Origin: Tetraselmis striata
Taxonomy: Eukaryota > Chlorophyta > Chlorodendrophyceae > Chlorodendrales > Chlorodendraceae
Assembly (NCBI GenBank): GCA_006384855.1
Contig: VCJN01003563.1
Location: forward strand, 62,001 to 126,000
Direction of reading: 5' to 3'
DNA length: 64,000 bases
Shown piece by piece: positions 22,236 to 32,734 of the stretch (the first letter of the stretch is position 1; every line of letters begins with the position of its first letter). A program made the translations under genes and the position numbers. The notes beneath the pieces are model-generated. The model worked only from the letters and a program-made list of their open reading frames with translations. It searched no databases and was not told the origin of the DNA.

Positions 22236-23210
22236 GTGAGGAAACACATTGGCGAGGGGCTCGGGTGCATTTGGTTGGGGTGCAGCCGTGTGGGCGGCGG
22301 CCAGTGCATGTCGCGTTGCGATACTGGCATGGCATCAGTGTCGGCCACGCGCAGCAACACCCCCTTGGCTTCAAAACGCTATAACTTCTCAGGGTTTGCT
22401 CAGAAAAACTTTTTACAAATATCACGCGATTCCTCGTTCAATTCTGCGTCGGGAAAACTCTTCCATAACCACAAAATCGATTTTTTGGGTCTCCGGGAAA
22501 AATCCCCAAAGATGATCATCCAAGTTGCCCCTCACTGCCTCATGTGCCCACCCATATCGGGCGCGTGGCTTTGCGCCAAGTGCGTGTCTAAGCCCCATAC
22601 TCAGTTGCGTGAGAGCGTTATGTATGTGGATGACCACGGACCACCAACACTTGGCATGTGCCACCTCCTAGCGATACACACATCTACCAGCCAAAATGCC
22701 ATTTTCCACATACAGCAGTTTTCAAGGAATTTCATATTAATCAAAATCCACGCCCCTACCGCGCCACCCCGCCCACGAAAGGGTGCAACTGGCATTCCAC
22801 CACGCGCCCCCATGGTAGAGCATTGCCCTACGCCAAGGGGGCCATCGAGCGCCTCTCCTACGTGCGTTCGCCACAGAAACAGCAGCATTTTCACCCCAAA
22901 ACTGCTCCCCACAGTGGCCAACTTGACGATGGGGTGTCACGTCGTGCCTATAGCGACATGCTTTCAGTGGCCTACACGCACGGTGTGTGCAACTTATGCC
23001 AAGGGCCGTATCCACCGAGTTTGGTGCGACGAGTGCCGCTATTTCCATAGGTTTGGACGGTTGGCGCAACCCACAACTTTCTGGCGCCAACGCACCATGC
23101 AATGATTTCGCGTTTTTGAAAGGGCGCCCACGAATGGTCGTGTTGTCGCGCGGGTGGGTATAAAGCGCACAATAGGCGTTCGCCCGAACTATTCCCACTG
23201 TAGTTAGCAT
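22236..23210. other. Unrecognised segment open on both strands
   Basis: A 289-codon frame runs on the plus strand (22236-23105) and a 157-codon frame on the minus strand (23210-22737). Composition differs from the GC-rich host exons and neither translation shows a family I recognise. It could be a fragment of an unknown mobile element or chance openness; no splice sites, promoter or repeat boundary tell which strand, if either, is coding. Confidence 0.3.
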
Positions 23211-23302
23211 GTATGCACATGCAGCCGGCGTGATCCTCGCCCATGCATGCGCTTTGCGATCGAAAATGCAAAACCCGGACTTATGTGGAGGGGTGTATCA
23301 TA

Positions 23303-23324
23303 TAGTCGCTAGAGGTAGCGACTA
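23303..23324. repeat. TAGTCGCTA/TAGCGACTA hairpin
   Basis: A 9-bp inverted repeat with a 4-nt loop; the same pair forms a hairpin at 13624-13650. Single copies occur at 25001, 25061, 44094 and 59044. Confidence 0.8.
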
Positions 23325-23739
23325 CCCGGATACAGGTATCGCGTCATGCGAATGTAGTACCCTGTACCGCGTCATGCGCCACGGTAAGTTCAATGCTTTA
23401 TCAGGTCCATGTGATCCATGTGACAGGTAGTGTCCGCTTCTGATATGGTATACGAAAGTAGACAATCCTTACCCAACCTTATACGAAGTTCTACCCAACC
23501 ATATTCAAATTTGACCGCGCCAACAATGTAGTTGCTGGATGGAGTTGGATGCCTCCGTAAGGTGCGGACAGCCGCAGAGTTTGTACTACCGGTATGGGAT
23601 AGCGACCATATCCCCCGGACTACGAACGACGTCGTACTGCAGTGCAACCAGTACAGGCACCGGAGTGCCGTTACCCGTACCGTAAGGGCGAGAACAGAAT
23701 AATAATGTCAGCAATTATGCATGTCCTATACGGCGCTAC

Positions 23740-24795
23740 TCGCAGAATGTGCACATATAGCAAAATAAGAGCCATATCATACGGATATGGCGTCATCACA
23801 TAATCCTTGTCATCATCTACCGTTCGCGCACCGTGGGCTGCCACGTAGACAGCGTTAATGCATGACAAGAGATATGATTCATACGGACAAACATCAAATT
23901 CGTTGGTCTGTCATCAGATATCGCACGCCGCTTCTACTTCGGCCGCCGCCATCGCGCCCGCAAACACAGTCTGTTCTACCACACAGGCCTGTCTCGGGTC
24001 TCCCGCCCCGTCCCTCCCACCCATCCAGACTGGACAGCCATTGAGCGTCCCAGCTTTGCCGTAGACGAAGGAGGAGGGCTTGCACGCACCTACGGCAACG
24101 CGCAATAGCAGGGCAGCGCGACCCCGTTCCCTCGGATGCTGGCCGTTGCCGGGGCCGCACTGGACGTAATGGACACACCACACACAAACGGAACGTACAC
24201 CGACGAGGACAACAACGGGGCAACATGACCCTCCGTAGTGGTGGGAGGGGGTGTCACTATGTGGGTACGCCCCGCCTGGGTGTCCGTTGTGGAGATCGCT
24301 CGGTGGAACCTGCCAGGTGGGTGGACTAGGCGAAAATGTTTTGAAAACGGGCCGGCCGAGGCCGCTATCTGACGACGCGTGTATACTGTGCACGGGGGCA
24401 TTTCGATTTGGAAATGGGGGTCTGCAGGACATGGAGCGGCGCTGCATGGACGCGGAGCGGCGGCACGAGGAGCTGAGCGCCAAGTTCCCCGAGACGACGC
24501 GGCCGCTGCTGCGCCAGATCGAGTCGCTGCAGCAGGCCGCCTCCGCGCAGGAGGAGGCGTGGCGAGCATCGGACCAGAACCTGTCGTCGCGGCTGGCGGA
24601 CGCTGAGGTTGTCCTTGCCGGCAACAAGGACTGTGTACACGCGGGTCTGTCATCAGATAGCGGCGCGGAGCATGTCATCAGTTACGACGTGGCACGCTCC
24701 GGTGCGATTATCTATCCGATGACAGGATTATCTGATGACGCGATGTCCGTATGATATGCCTCTAACGGTGTGCTATATGCGTTATGCATGGCGCG
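23740..24795. mobile_element. Non-autonomous TIR element carrying a captured host exon
   Basis: About 100 bp at the left (about 23745-23855) match the reverse complement of the right end (about 24688-24790), with shared blocks CATATCATACGGA, GTCATCA.ATAATCC and TGCCACGT. An inner pair (GCCGCTATCTGACGAC at 24360 and its near-complement at 24648-24667) also flanks the core. No transposase frame is present. Between the arms sits one complete 180-nt exon of a TMF/golgin-type gene (24428-24607). TIRs plus a host exon and no transposase is the layout of Pack-TIR elements. Superfamily and exact ends are not resolved; I could not identify a target-site duplication. Confidence 0.6.
24428..24607 (+). 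pseudogene. Captured exon of a TMF/golgin candidate 5-like gene
   Basis: Exactly 60 codons in phase 0, bounded by CTGCAG before and GAG/GTTGTC after, as in an intact internal exon. The translation is coiled-coil-like with the segment RRHEELSAKFPETTRPLLRQ followed by EEAWRASDQNLSSRL. It closely resembles the conserved block of plant TMF/golgin candidate 5 proteins, which act at the Golgi. GC-rich host-like codon use contrasts with the flanks. There are no neighbouring exons, and TIR arms enclose it, so it is a gene fragment rather than a working gene. Confidence 0.6.
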
Positions 24796-25113
24796 ATACG
24801 CGCATGTGCACAGCATATATATAGGCGAAAATAACTTTAGCGCCTGATCATCCATTTTTGCTGAAAATAACATTTTATTAATATATTGAAAAGATGAAAC
24901 AACTACAGGTCAAGACTCATCGGAATAGCACATGTAGCGCTGTCGCTATGCACGGGTCGTCCTACCTGTCCCGGGGGCGGGAAAAAGGAAAAGGTACGGG
25001 TAGTCGCTAACCTCGTTTTTTTTCTGTTTTTCTTAACGAGGTCCCCCGTAATAACGAGGCTAGTCGCTAATGATAAGTAGCCTCATAATATACGGAACAC
25101 AAGTCCCGTAGTT
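24796..25113. other. Short repeat-bearing spacer
   Basis: Contains two TAGTCGCTA copies (25001, 25061), a CCTCGTT.../AACGAGG inverted repeat, and a CTGTCCCGGGGGCGGG block near 24966 shared with 13970 and 28593. No gene. Confidence 0.6.
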
Positions 25114-25300
25114 ATGATCTAAACTAGTTTATGGGGTTTCCATCCTTGACCTAACCGCTTTTCAGCTACAAGTGCTGCGCAGTGGTACGGGAACTAGTAA
25201 CTGTTGTTGCGCCCTTGTTGGGTGCAGCACGAGTAGACATAAAAGCAGCCAGAACAGCTGAGCCTGCCATCTTCCAGTTTTCGCTGCGTTCCACGCAGCG
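25114..25300 (+). repeat. Split repeat A1 of the Gag-YR element
   Basis: 187 bp, identical to 28030-28216. It ends in a short GCTGCG...CGCAGC palindrome. Probably holds the promoter (ACATAAAAG near 25228). Confidence 0.95.
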
Positions 25301-25413
25301 ATGTAAAAACTGTCTCGTAACCCGTTGCGAGCAAGGTCACCCCAGGTTGTTCAAGACCACACCCGGCTCGCCACCCGAGTGTGATATTCTCGTCCGTACG
25401 TCCGTGCGTTACT

Positions 25414-27951
25414 ATGTCAGATGGAGAAGCACCCGTCGCGGAGCCGACGCTGCAGTCGCTGAACGCAGATATGAGGGCCCGGTCTTCATTACTGCGAGAG
25501 CTGGCTACAGCTGTGGCACAATTGACGGCTCGTGATCGCGTTGATGATGGAGAAGGGGCACATGGCTCCGGCTCAGGGCAGCGCTCCGCGAGACAGCCGA
25601 CAGGCAGCGGGGGAGCCGCAGAGCGCCCCGACTTGCTAGAGCTAGCCCAGAGCGGCCGTGTCGGAGCAAAATCCGTGAGTGCCGAGGATGATTACCTCGC
25701 GGTGCCAGAGCTACTGCAGAGAGCAGAGTCTGGTTACGAGGCCGTTCGACCGGTCAGCCGAGTGCCTGGACTTTTCCCTTTGAGCACCGACCTAACGAAC
25801 GAGTACCTCAAGCAGGATGACCGGCGTCTGCCGGCCCAGGAGGAGTACTTGTGGATGTCGTGTTTCGGGGCCCACATGGCCGCCCTTTTCGTGGCGCTCG
25901 ACGAGCTACTGCCCTACGTCCCTTCCAGCAACCAGGACTTCACCCCCTACCTCGCGAGAGCCCGGAACCACGCCGAGGCCATCGACAAGGCGTTTCGGTT
26001 TCGTTTGGCCTTCCTACGGAAGCTCAATGAGATCAAGCGTGTGCACGGTGACCAAGGTGTTTTGGATGTGCTGCGAGCTCAGCATTTTCAGCCTGCTTCG
26101 GAGCATCTGGGTTCCGCGATCTTTGGGGACCTCATGCGGGACTACGAGCGTCGTGTTTTCGAGGCGACCGTTGCCAGCAGCGCCAAGGCGACCGCTACTT
26201 CTCGAGTGGCGGCTGCAGCTGCAGGTCGCGGGCGTGGGCGAGGACGTGGCGGCGGACGTGGACGTGGCCGCGAAGGTAAGCACGAGTGACGGTGTGGGGC
26301 GCCGTTCGTCGGAGCTGCAGGAGCCTTGCGAGGCCACCTTTCGGTGACCGCCGCAAGGCGCACCCTTGCAGCTCAACGACGGGATGAGCGCCCTGTGTCA
26401 GGACCTGACCCCCCCACCTTACAGACTTCATTTAGACCTTCCTCGGTGCGGCGCTTCTTACAGCTACAGCCGAGTGCGGCTCAACCATCCGCACACCTGC
26501 ACATGGCGGCTCAACCATCCGCCTTTCTTACAACCCCATCTCTGCGTTCGTCGGTTGTTACACTACGAGTTACAACCGGTTCGCAACGACCAAGTTTCGC
26601 GCGTGTACGTTACGCACGGGACAGGCGCTATGAGCGCGAAGGGCGCGCGGGGCGGCCCTCCTACCTGAACCTAGCCCCGCAAACCCGTACTGGAGCTACT
26701 GCAAACCCGTCCAGCAACTACCGGGCAACCGCCGGGAACCTAACCGCTGCTGCCGAGTACTTTGCGAACAGTAGCCGTCCCGGTGGCACTCTGTCAGTAA
26801 AACGACGCACTTACGTAATCGACGAGCCCGCAGCTATCGCTCCGTGGGCTGCGTCACTGCGATCCCGACTACAGGACGCGTTCGGCTCAGACGAGCTAGG
26901 CCAGCGGACGCTCGACCTGCTCTCCAGCTCCCTCAGCGCTCAGACCCTCAAGAGCTACGCCGGCAGGTTGGCTCAGTTCGCTGAGTTCTGCCACGACTCC
27001 GAGAACATCAGCCCGCTAGAGGCGACTACTGCTACTGTTGTTCGGTACGTTGCCTGGATCGGGGAGCGAGGGCATATCGCAGCTAAGTCGCTGCAGCCCT
27101 ATCTGTCTGCCATCAACACCTTCTTCGAGCTGCACAACCTCGTCCCGATCGCCAAGGACAGCCTACACCTCACTTCGGCAAGACGTGGGTTAATGTTACG
27201 TCAGCGTCGACTGGACGCTGCCCCTTTGCGTGTCCCTCTGCCTGCGGATGTAGCTTACCGCTTCGTCTCAAAGGCCGAGCTAATTGTGTCTGCTCCTTAC
27301 CCAGAGTCCCACCTCGACTACCGAGCCCTCTTGGCCTCGGTTGTCAACTTCCTGTTCTTTGCCAGGGGCCTTACTGGCGTCTCCTGTCGAGTGCAAGATG
27401 TGCATGTCGACACCTACAACATCACCTTGCAGATCTACCGCGAGAAGGGTCGCGCCGGCCGGCGGGGACCTGACGACCTGCGCGTACTTCTCCTTCCAGT
27501 GTCCGAGCACCCTCGAGTGGCACGTCTCTTGCGCTACTTCATCGACAACGTCCAGTCTGTCCCCCTGGTTACTGTTGGCTTGGCTACCTCCAACTTCTGG
27601 GCTGTCAATGTGGCTGAGCAGTCGAAACCTTGGACTGCTACTACGATGTCAGACTGGTTGTCTACAGCAGTCAACCTAGTCAACGCTGCCCCCCCTGCTG
27701 GCACTTCCTGGACTTCACACAGTCTACGCAAGGGCGCAGCCTCTGCAGCAAACGCCATTGGAGCGCCACTGTCCCACATCCGCTACCAGGGCGGTTGGGC
27801 CACTAACTCTGATGTCGTTCTGGACTACATCGACCCCAACGTTCTTCCTTCTCCTGGCGCGTGGTTCTTCTTTGGACACATCGCCCCTCTCCGCCACTTC
27901 CAAGTCCAACAGGACTCCGCAGCGGTGGCCTTCCCTGTGCCTCCTTCATGA
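25414..27951 (+). CDS. Gag / Gag-tyrosine recombinase fusion, joined by a 96-nt intron
   Basis: The gag ATG is at 25414 and an in-frame TGA at 26287-26289 gives a 291-residue Gag. It has a helical core and a C-terminal RG-rich tail ([16 protein letters not shown]) in place of a zinc knuckle. A strong donor (AAG/GTAAGC, GT at 26276) and a CCCTTGCAG acceptor (26371) define a 96-nt intron, a multiple of 3, that contains this stop. Splicing joins 25414-26275 to 26372-27951 in the same frame as one 813-residue Gag-YR protein. The recombinase part has a SAM-like DNA-binding region, then catalytic residues R619 (FFARGLTG), H737 and R740 (SHSLRKG), W763 (QGGW) and Y773 (LDYID), all present. The only other starts for YR would be internal (first ATG 26503). 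Splicing would set the Gag to Gag-YR ratio; this is inferred from sequence, not shown. Confidence 0.75.
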
Positions 27952-28004
27952 CTTGGCGCTACCCCTTCTCCGTCAATCCACCGCTCTCTCCGTTCGCTCA
28001 AGAC

Positions 28005-28030
28005 TGGCAAAACCAGACTCAACTTTGAAA
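28005..28030 (+). repeat. Split repeat B1 of the Gag-YR element
   Basis: TGGCAAAACCAGACTCAACT followed by TTGAAA; the same 26 bp end the element at 28310-28335. B1 runs straight into A2. Confidence 0.9.
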
Positions 28031-28216
28031 TGATCTAAACTAGTTTATGGGGTTTCCATCCTTGACCTAACCGCTTTTCAGCTACAAGTGCTGCGCAGTG
28101 GTACGGGAACTAGTAACTGTTGTTGCGCCCTTGTTGGGTGCAGCACGAGTAGACATAAAAGCAGCCAGAACAGCTGAGCCTGCCATCTTCCAGTTTTCGC
28201 TGCGTTCCACGCAGCG
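28030..28216 (+). repeat. Split repeat A2 of the Gag-YR element
   Basis: Identical to A1 at 25114-25300 over 187 bp. Confidence 0.95.
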
Positions 28217-28309
28217 CCCCCCCTGACTCCGTTTTCCCTCCACGCTTTTCGCTAAACCTTCCTGCCAATTTCGGCTCTTGACCGTGTAAAACAGCCTGCG
28301 CGACCTTTT

Positions 28310-28335
28310 TGGCAAAACCAGACTCAACTTTGAAA
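28310..28335 (+). repeat. Split repeat B2, right end of the Gag-YR element
   Basis: Identical to B1 (28005-28030) over 26 bp. Host-like sequence (CTCGAG...) follows. Confidence 0.85.
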
Positions 28336-30043
28336 CTCGAGTGGGCCGACGCCCAAACGGTTGCTTGGGCGGACCTTTAGTGGTCAGTGCCGGGTATTTT
28401 TCACGGCAGTGTTTTAGACGGTGATCCAACAGTGTTGGAATTCTATCACTGGCCTTCAACTAGTCGTACAGAATGCTTCGGCAATTTGCTTGATGAATAT
28501 AACAGAGCGCCGCCTACCCAGGGCTTTCCGTATAACTAGATTGCTGCCCAAACGGCCGCCGTAGAGATGCTGCAGGGGTTTCATAAGTGCCAGTCCTGTC
28601 CCGGGGGCGGAAAACAAAAAACAAGTACCGTAGTTATGGATCGCTACCCTTCGCCCAGCACTCACGTACGGTACCGCGTTGCAGTCACCGCGGCGCATAA
28701 TGAGGAGGGGGCTTGTTCTTGGACAGACCAGGAGCAGGGCCGCCCGCGGCAGCGCTGCGCGGTGGTGCGCCTGTTAATCGCTGGTCTGGCCCGGCTCCCA
28801 AGAACGACAAGCAAGCCTGCCGACCGGCATGCATCTGTTCCAACACCAACCTGCGTTCCTCGAGTGGCACGGTCGCCTGCACAGAGCACTGTATAGAGCC
28901 AACCCCAAGTCAGGCGGACGCAGCTTGTAGCCCGTGTCTCGATACTAAGATGTCAGCGTGTCTTCGGGTCGGCCGAGCAGGCATATCGGAGCAGCGAGGC
29001 AGCCTCGTATCGCGCCCCACCGCGCGCGGCCGCTCCTCCGCCCCCTCAAACGGAATCCCCTCCGTATCTTGCCGCTCCACCTCCGCTCCACCGGTTTTCG
29101 GAGGTGCATCCGGTAATGGCTTCAAGCACCACCGGCGCGCGGCCAGCGAAAGTCCACGACCTTGCGCGCGGCCGGTCTCATGCAGCTATGGCAGGCCCAC
29201 TGCTAGTCCGTCCGCGGACCGGCCGAAGAGCAGTCTTCACAAGCACAGCCAGGCCTCGCCTCAGGGTGGGACCAGTGAGCGCCCCCCCCCCCCCCCCCCC
29301 CACCTCTCCTCTTCCCCTCTCCTCTCCCACATATTTTCACGGAGGTAGTGGCCCGTGCGAGTAGCATGCTTTCACGCTCTCACCCCCAAGACACCTTCGA
29401 GTGGCAGGATGCCCACTCGCTCGACAGCGACGGCCAAGCTCTAACCATGCCAGCATACCAGCGGTGTTGTTCTCCCCTTGACTCTCGTACTTAATTAGTC
29501 CTCTTAATACGGGCAGCTTTCGATTCGATTATTTTCACTCGGTGCATTCATACAGTAGTAAAACGCCTAGAGAAGTACTCGGCGCGGGTACCAGTCGAGA
29601 GGGTTTTGTCTAGGAGTCTCCAGATATCGCGACAACTCTGTCCCCTCGTCCAGCCTCTTCGTCGGAAGAGTCGGCGACGCAGTAGTCCCAGCCTGTACTC
29701 GCCATATTTTCGCGCAGTTTGCCGCACCTTCGTAGGGTTGCTGATAGCAGCGTTCGCGCCTCGACCCGCAGCCCGCAGTTACGCCCAACTCCCTCACACG
29801 TTGCTATGAAGGCACACTTGCTTAGGTAGCACGTTTGTGCGCAAACTGAACTTGGTTCATGCCTTCACCAGTCCCAACTCCACCCGCGCGCAATCTCGGG
29901 GGAGGCATGTCATCATGTAGTAGCGCTACAGTAGTACCTCACATTTAAGTACCGGCACTGCTCAGCGTTCCCACGTGCCGCTCCCAGGCGCCATTTTTGC
30001 CCGGTCTCTACTTGCTAGTGATACTCGCTAGGTACCGAAACGT
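28336..30043. other. Intergenic with a dispersed repeat and poly-C tract
   Basis: 28466-28640 is a repeat with a diverged copy at about 13970-14125 (minus strand); the shared core includes AACGGCCG and GTCCTGTCCCGGGGGCGG. A run of 20 C lies at 29282-29301. The frames around 28713-29348 are proline/serine-rich without domains. 29350-30043 holds the upstream region of the CBM20 gene. Confidence 0.45.
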
Positions 30044-30563
30044 ATGAGGTGTCACTGTCCGTGCCCCTCGTTGCACGCAGGACACAGATATCTGACTGAC
30101 TTGTTGCTGGTGATTTGCATAGGACTGTTCCACCACGCTGGTAGCCTGACGGCAGATGGCAGCCAGGCTCAAAGGTCCCGGTCTGCGCAGCTGGCTGTCA
30201 ATGCACTGCTATCCCCAGCGTCGGTTGGCAGCAGCCAGGACCTTGATGCAAGTCAGCAAGAGGCGATGGGAAGCCAGCATGCCATGAGAGGCGGCCATAG
30301 GGGCGAGGCTGTGGAGACGGTGGAGCCCCGCTCGCCACAAATCAACCCGACGCACCTCCGGCAGGAGAGCCAGACTGGCACCGTGCGCGTGCGCCTCACC
30401 GTCAACTACCCGCCCTCAATGGAGGGCATGCAGCTGAAGGCCATTGGCAACCGGCGCGCACTGGGCAGCTGGAGCCCAGCCATGGCTGTGGACTTCGAGG
30501 ACAGGGGAGATGGCTCCTGCTCTCTGGACATTGTGGTCCCGCCAGGGCTACTCCGCTACAAGG

Positions 30564-30595
<32 letters not shown>

Positions 30596-31731
30596 TTTCC
30601 CCGCCTTCCTCCCCCTAAAAACCAACATCCCCCTCCCACGACCTTTCTTTGCATATCCGCTTTGCAGGCATGTTTTTCCCTGCCATCTGTCATCTCCATC
30701 ACACCATGGCACTGACTTCGCTGCCCTTACTATGCAACAGCTGGTAATGCAGGCAGAAGACGGCAGCGTCCTAGCTGAGAAAGGCATCCGGAAGGTGGAG
30801 GTGCCCTCAGGCCGCCTGGCGCAGAGCATGCCGAGCTGCTACTTCAACATCTCCTGCACCTGGGGAGCCCCCAATGACCCCGTCCTCCAGGCGGCCAGGC
30901 TGCCAGCCGAGGCCCATCAGCGTCAGATCCACAGCGCCGAGCAGCAGGTGGCTCGACTGAGGGACCGCCAGGCAAAGCTGCAGGCGCGTATGACGGACCT
31001 GTCGATGCAGATCAAGACAGCCAACTCGCAGATCACCCGCATCCATGAGGGTGTGGAGTCTGTAGCCGCGCAGGAGGCGGCGCAGCGGCTTGGGACCCCC
31101 TCCACCTCAGCAGCCCAGGATGGTCGTCGCCAAGGTGGCTCCACCGTGCTGCGCCGCCGGCCCCGCAGCATGTTTGGCTTCCTTGGCAAGAACAACCCAC
31201 CGCCGCAGCCCATTCCCCACGGCGTCCCCAGGGCCCCCTCAAGATGTCGACTCCCTGTTTGACCACCCCTCCTGGTCAGGCAAGCCCAGGGAAGCCTCTG
31301 CCGCCGCTGCTAGCCCTGCCACGGAAGACCGGCCGGCCGCAGCAGCAACAGCATCTGCGGCGACCATCGCCGTGACAAAGCCAGCCCAGGCAGATCCAGT
31401 CCGTAGCGCACCTCCAGCGGCACGGCCTGCCAGCCCGGCCAAGACCAGCCAGGGTGAGGTTGCGTCGCCGTCAAAGAAGCCCACAGAGGCAGCCCACCCA
31501 GGTGCCGTCCCAGGCTTGCCTCTTCCGGCTTCTAAGTCTCAGCGCAAGGACATGTTCCGCTCCGCCGATTGCCCGGCCATCCTGTTGACAGGCGGAGCCA
31601 TGCTCTGCGCCTACGCGGCTGGCCACGTGTGGCGTGGCGTGCAGGCTGCCATCCCGGCCGACCACCGCCAGGCTGTCACTGCAGTGGGCGCGATTGCGGC
31701 AACTATCGTGATAGCAACCTGCAGTGTGTGA
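30044..31731 (+). CDS. CBM20 starch-binding protein with coiled coil and C-terminal membrane anchor
   Basis: Exons 30044-30562, 30741-31134 and 31232-31731 (470 residues). After a hydrophobic N-terminus (signal or transit peptide) and a variable linker, residues about 113-215 form a CBM20: VRLTVNYPP, LKAIGNRRALGSWSPA with the glycan-stacking Trp, and LDIVVPPGLLRYK. A coiled coil of about 55 residues follows (EQQVARLRDRQAKLQARMTD), then an Ala/Pro-rich linker and hydrophobic segments at the very C-terminus (CPAILLTGGAMLCAYAAG; VGAIAATIVIATC). CBM20 binds alpha-glucans, so the protein probably tethers starch to a membrane. Intron 1 starts with 29 C just after its donor. Intron 2 (97 nt, weak donor AAG/GTGGCT) keeps phase but is itself open. 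If retained, translation stops at 31262 and the membrane anchor is lost. A single-base error is the other explanation. TGTAA sites lie at 31927 and 31975. Confidence 0.8.
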
Positions 31732-32734
31732 GGTAGCGGCGACAAGCAAAGTATGTCTGCTGATGTACCACCATCATTTAGGAGCACTCCAGCATCTAAG
31801 GCTGCAAGCGTATTTTGCGCCAACTGCCTGGGCTGTGCATCGTTGATGTTAGTTAGTAGGTAGACTTCTCCCCATGGAGTAGTGATGGAGGGCTGGAACA
31901 AGGTAGTAGTGGTACTCGTACTGAGATGTAATGATACGTTGTATATATACTGGACATCGTGTCGCAGGATTTGCTGTAAGGAAGTACAAGTGCGCCCTGG
32001 TCTCATCACAGTAGCTCGACTTAATAAGCGCAAGGAGCCGTACACTGGAATGGCGCTCTTGTGCAAGCGGAATTGCCCTACTCTGTGTGCTTCTGCAGCA
32101 GCTGCTGCTGCTAGCCCCCTAGCCCCTAGGTGCAGCACGCCATGCCGTAAATCCAGTGAAGGATGAAATGCACGAGGGTGCTGGAGTGTGTGTGTGCAAG
32201 CAGAAAGGCATACATGTATGAGGCATCAGTGCATCATACAAGCCATGCCGATCAGCAGGATTAGTCTCACCTCTGAAAGCTTCCTCGATTGCAAACTATA
32301 TACTTGTACACTTGCTGTGTGCCGCCAAGAACCTCGCTGGGCCGCCGTGAAGCAGCCACCTTCAGTGATAAATTGCCTGGGGGGGGGTGCGCCCTGGCTC
32401 AGTCTAGTGGTGGTGCACTGGGCTCAAAACGTATCACTCTGCCCTATCTCTTTCACTCATATTTTTCCCGCCCTGCCCTGGTACCTTCGGTAATGGTATT
32501 ACCTATACCGACATGTGTATCTCTTTCAATTTTTTTTTTTTTTTTTGCTAAGCGACTAAGGATTGCCTGAGCCCGCCAGCAATTCCAGAACTGGCTACTG
32601 CTATCATTTGCTGGCCACTTTAATAATATATTGGCCTTCATAGATATTTTGGCTCCGCGGGCGCAAGTAGTAGGGACTGTAAGTACTGTCGTACTAACGG
32701 CCTACCACAGTCCACCGTTACGTCAGTATATTTA

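Larger units (their letters stand above)
25114..28335 (+). mobile_element. Young YR element: Gag plus tyrosine recombinase, no RT
   Basis: A 3.2-kb element with its own split direct repeats. A1 (25114-25300) and A2 (28030-28216) are identical over all 187 bp; B1 (28005-28030) runs into A2; B2 (28310-28335) ends the element. Both coding parts are open. They encode a Gag-like protein and a complete tyrosine recombinase with only about 36 nt between the gag stop and the next in-frame stretch. There is no room for, or trace of, RT or RNase H. Identical repeats and intact frames mean recent insertion. It is either a non-autonomous PAT/DIRS derivative using RT in trans, or a YR element that does not need one. 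Confidence 0.85.

Noticed and set aside
28713..29348. 211-codon plus-strand frame
   Set aside because: Pro/Ser/Arg-rich, runs into a poly-C tract, and has no recognisable domain or conserved pattern.
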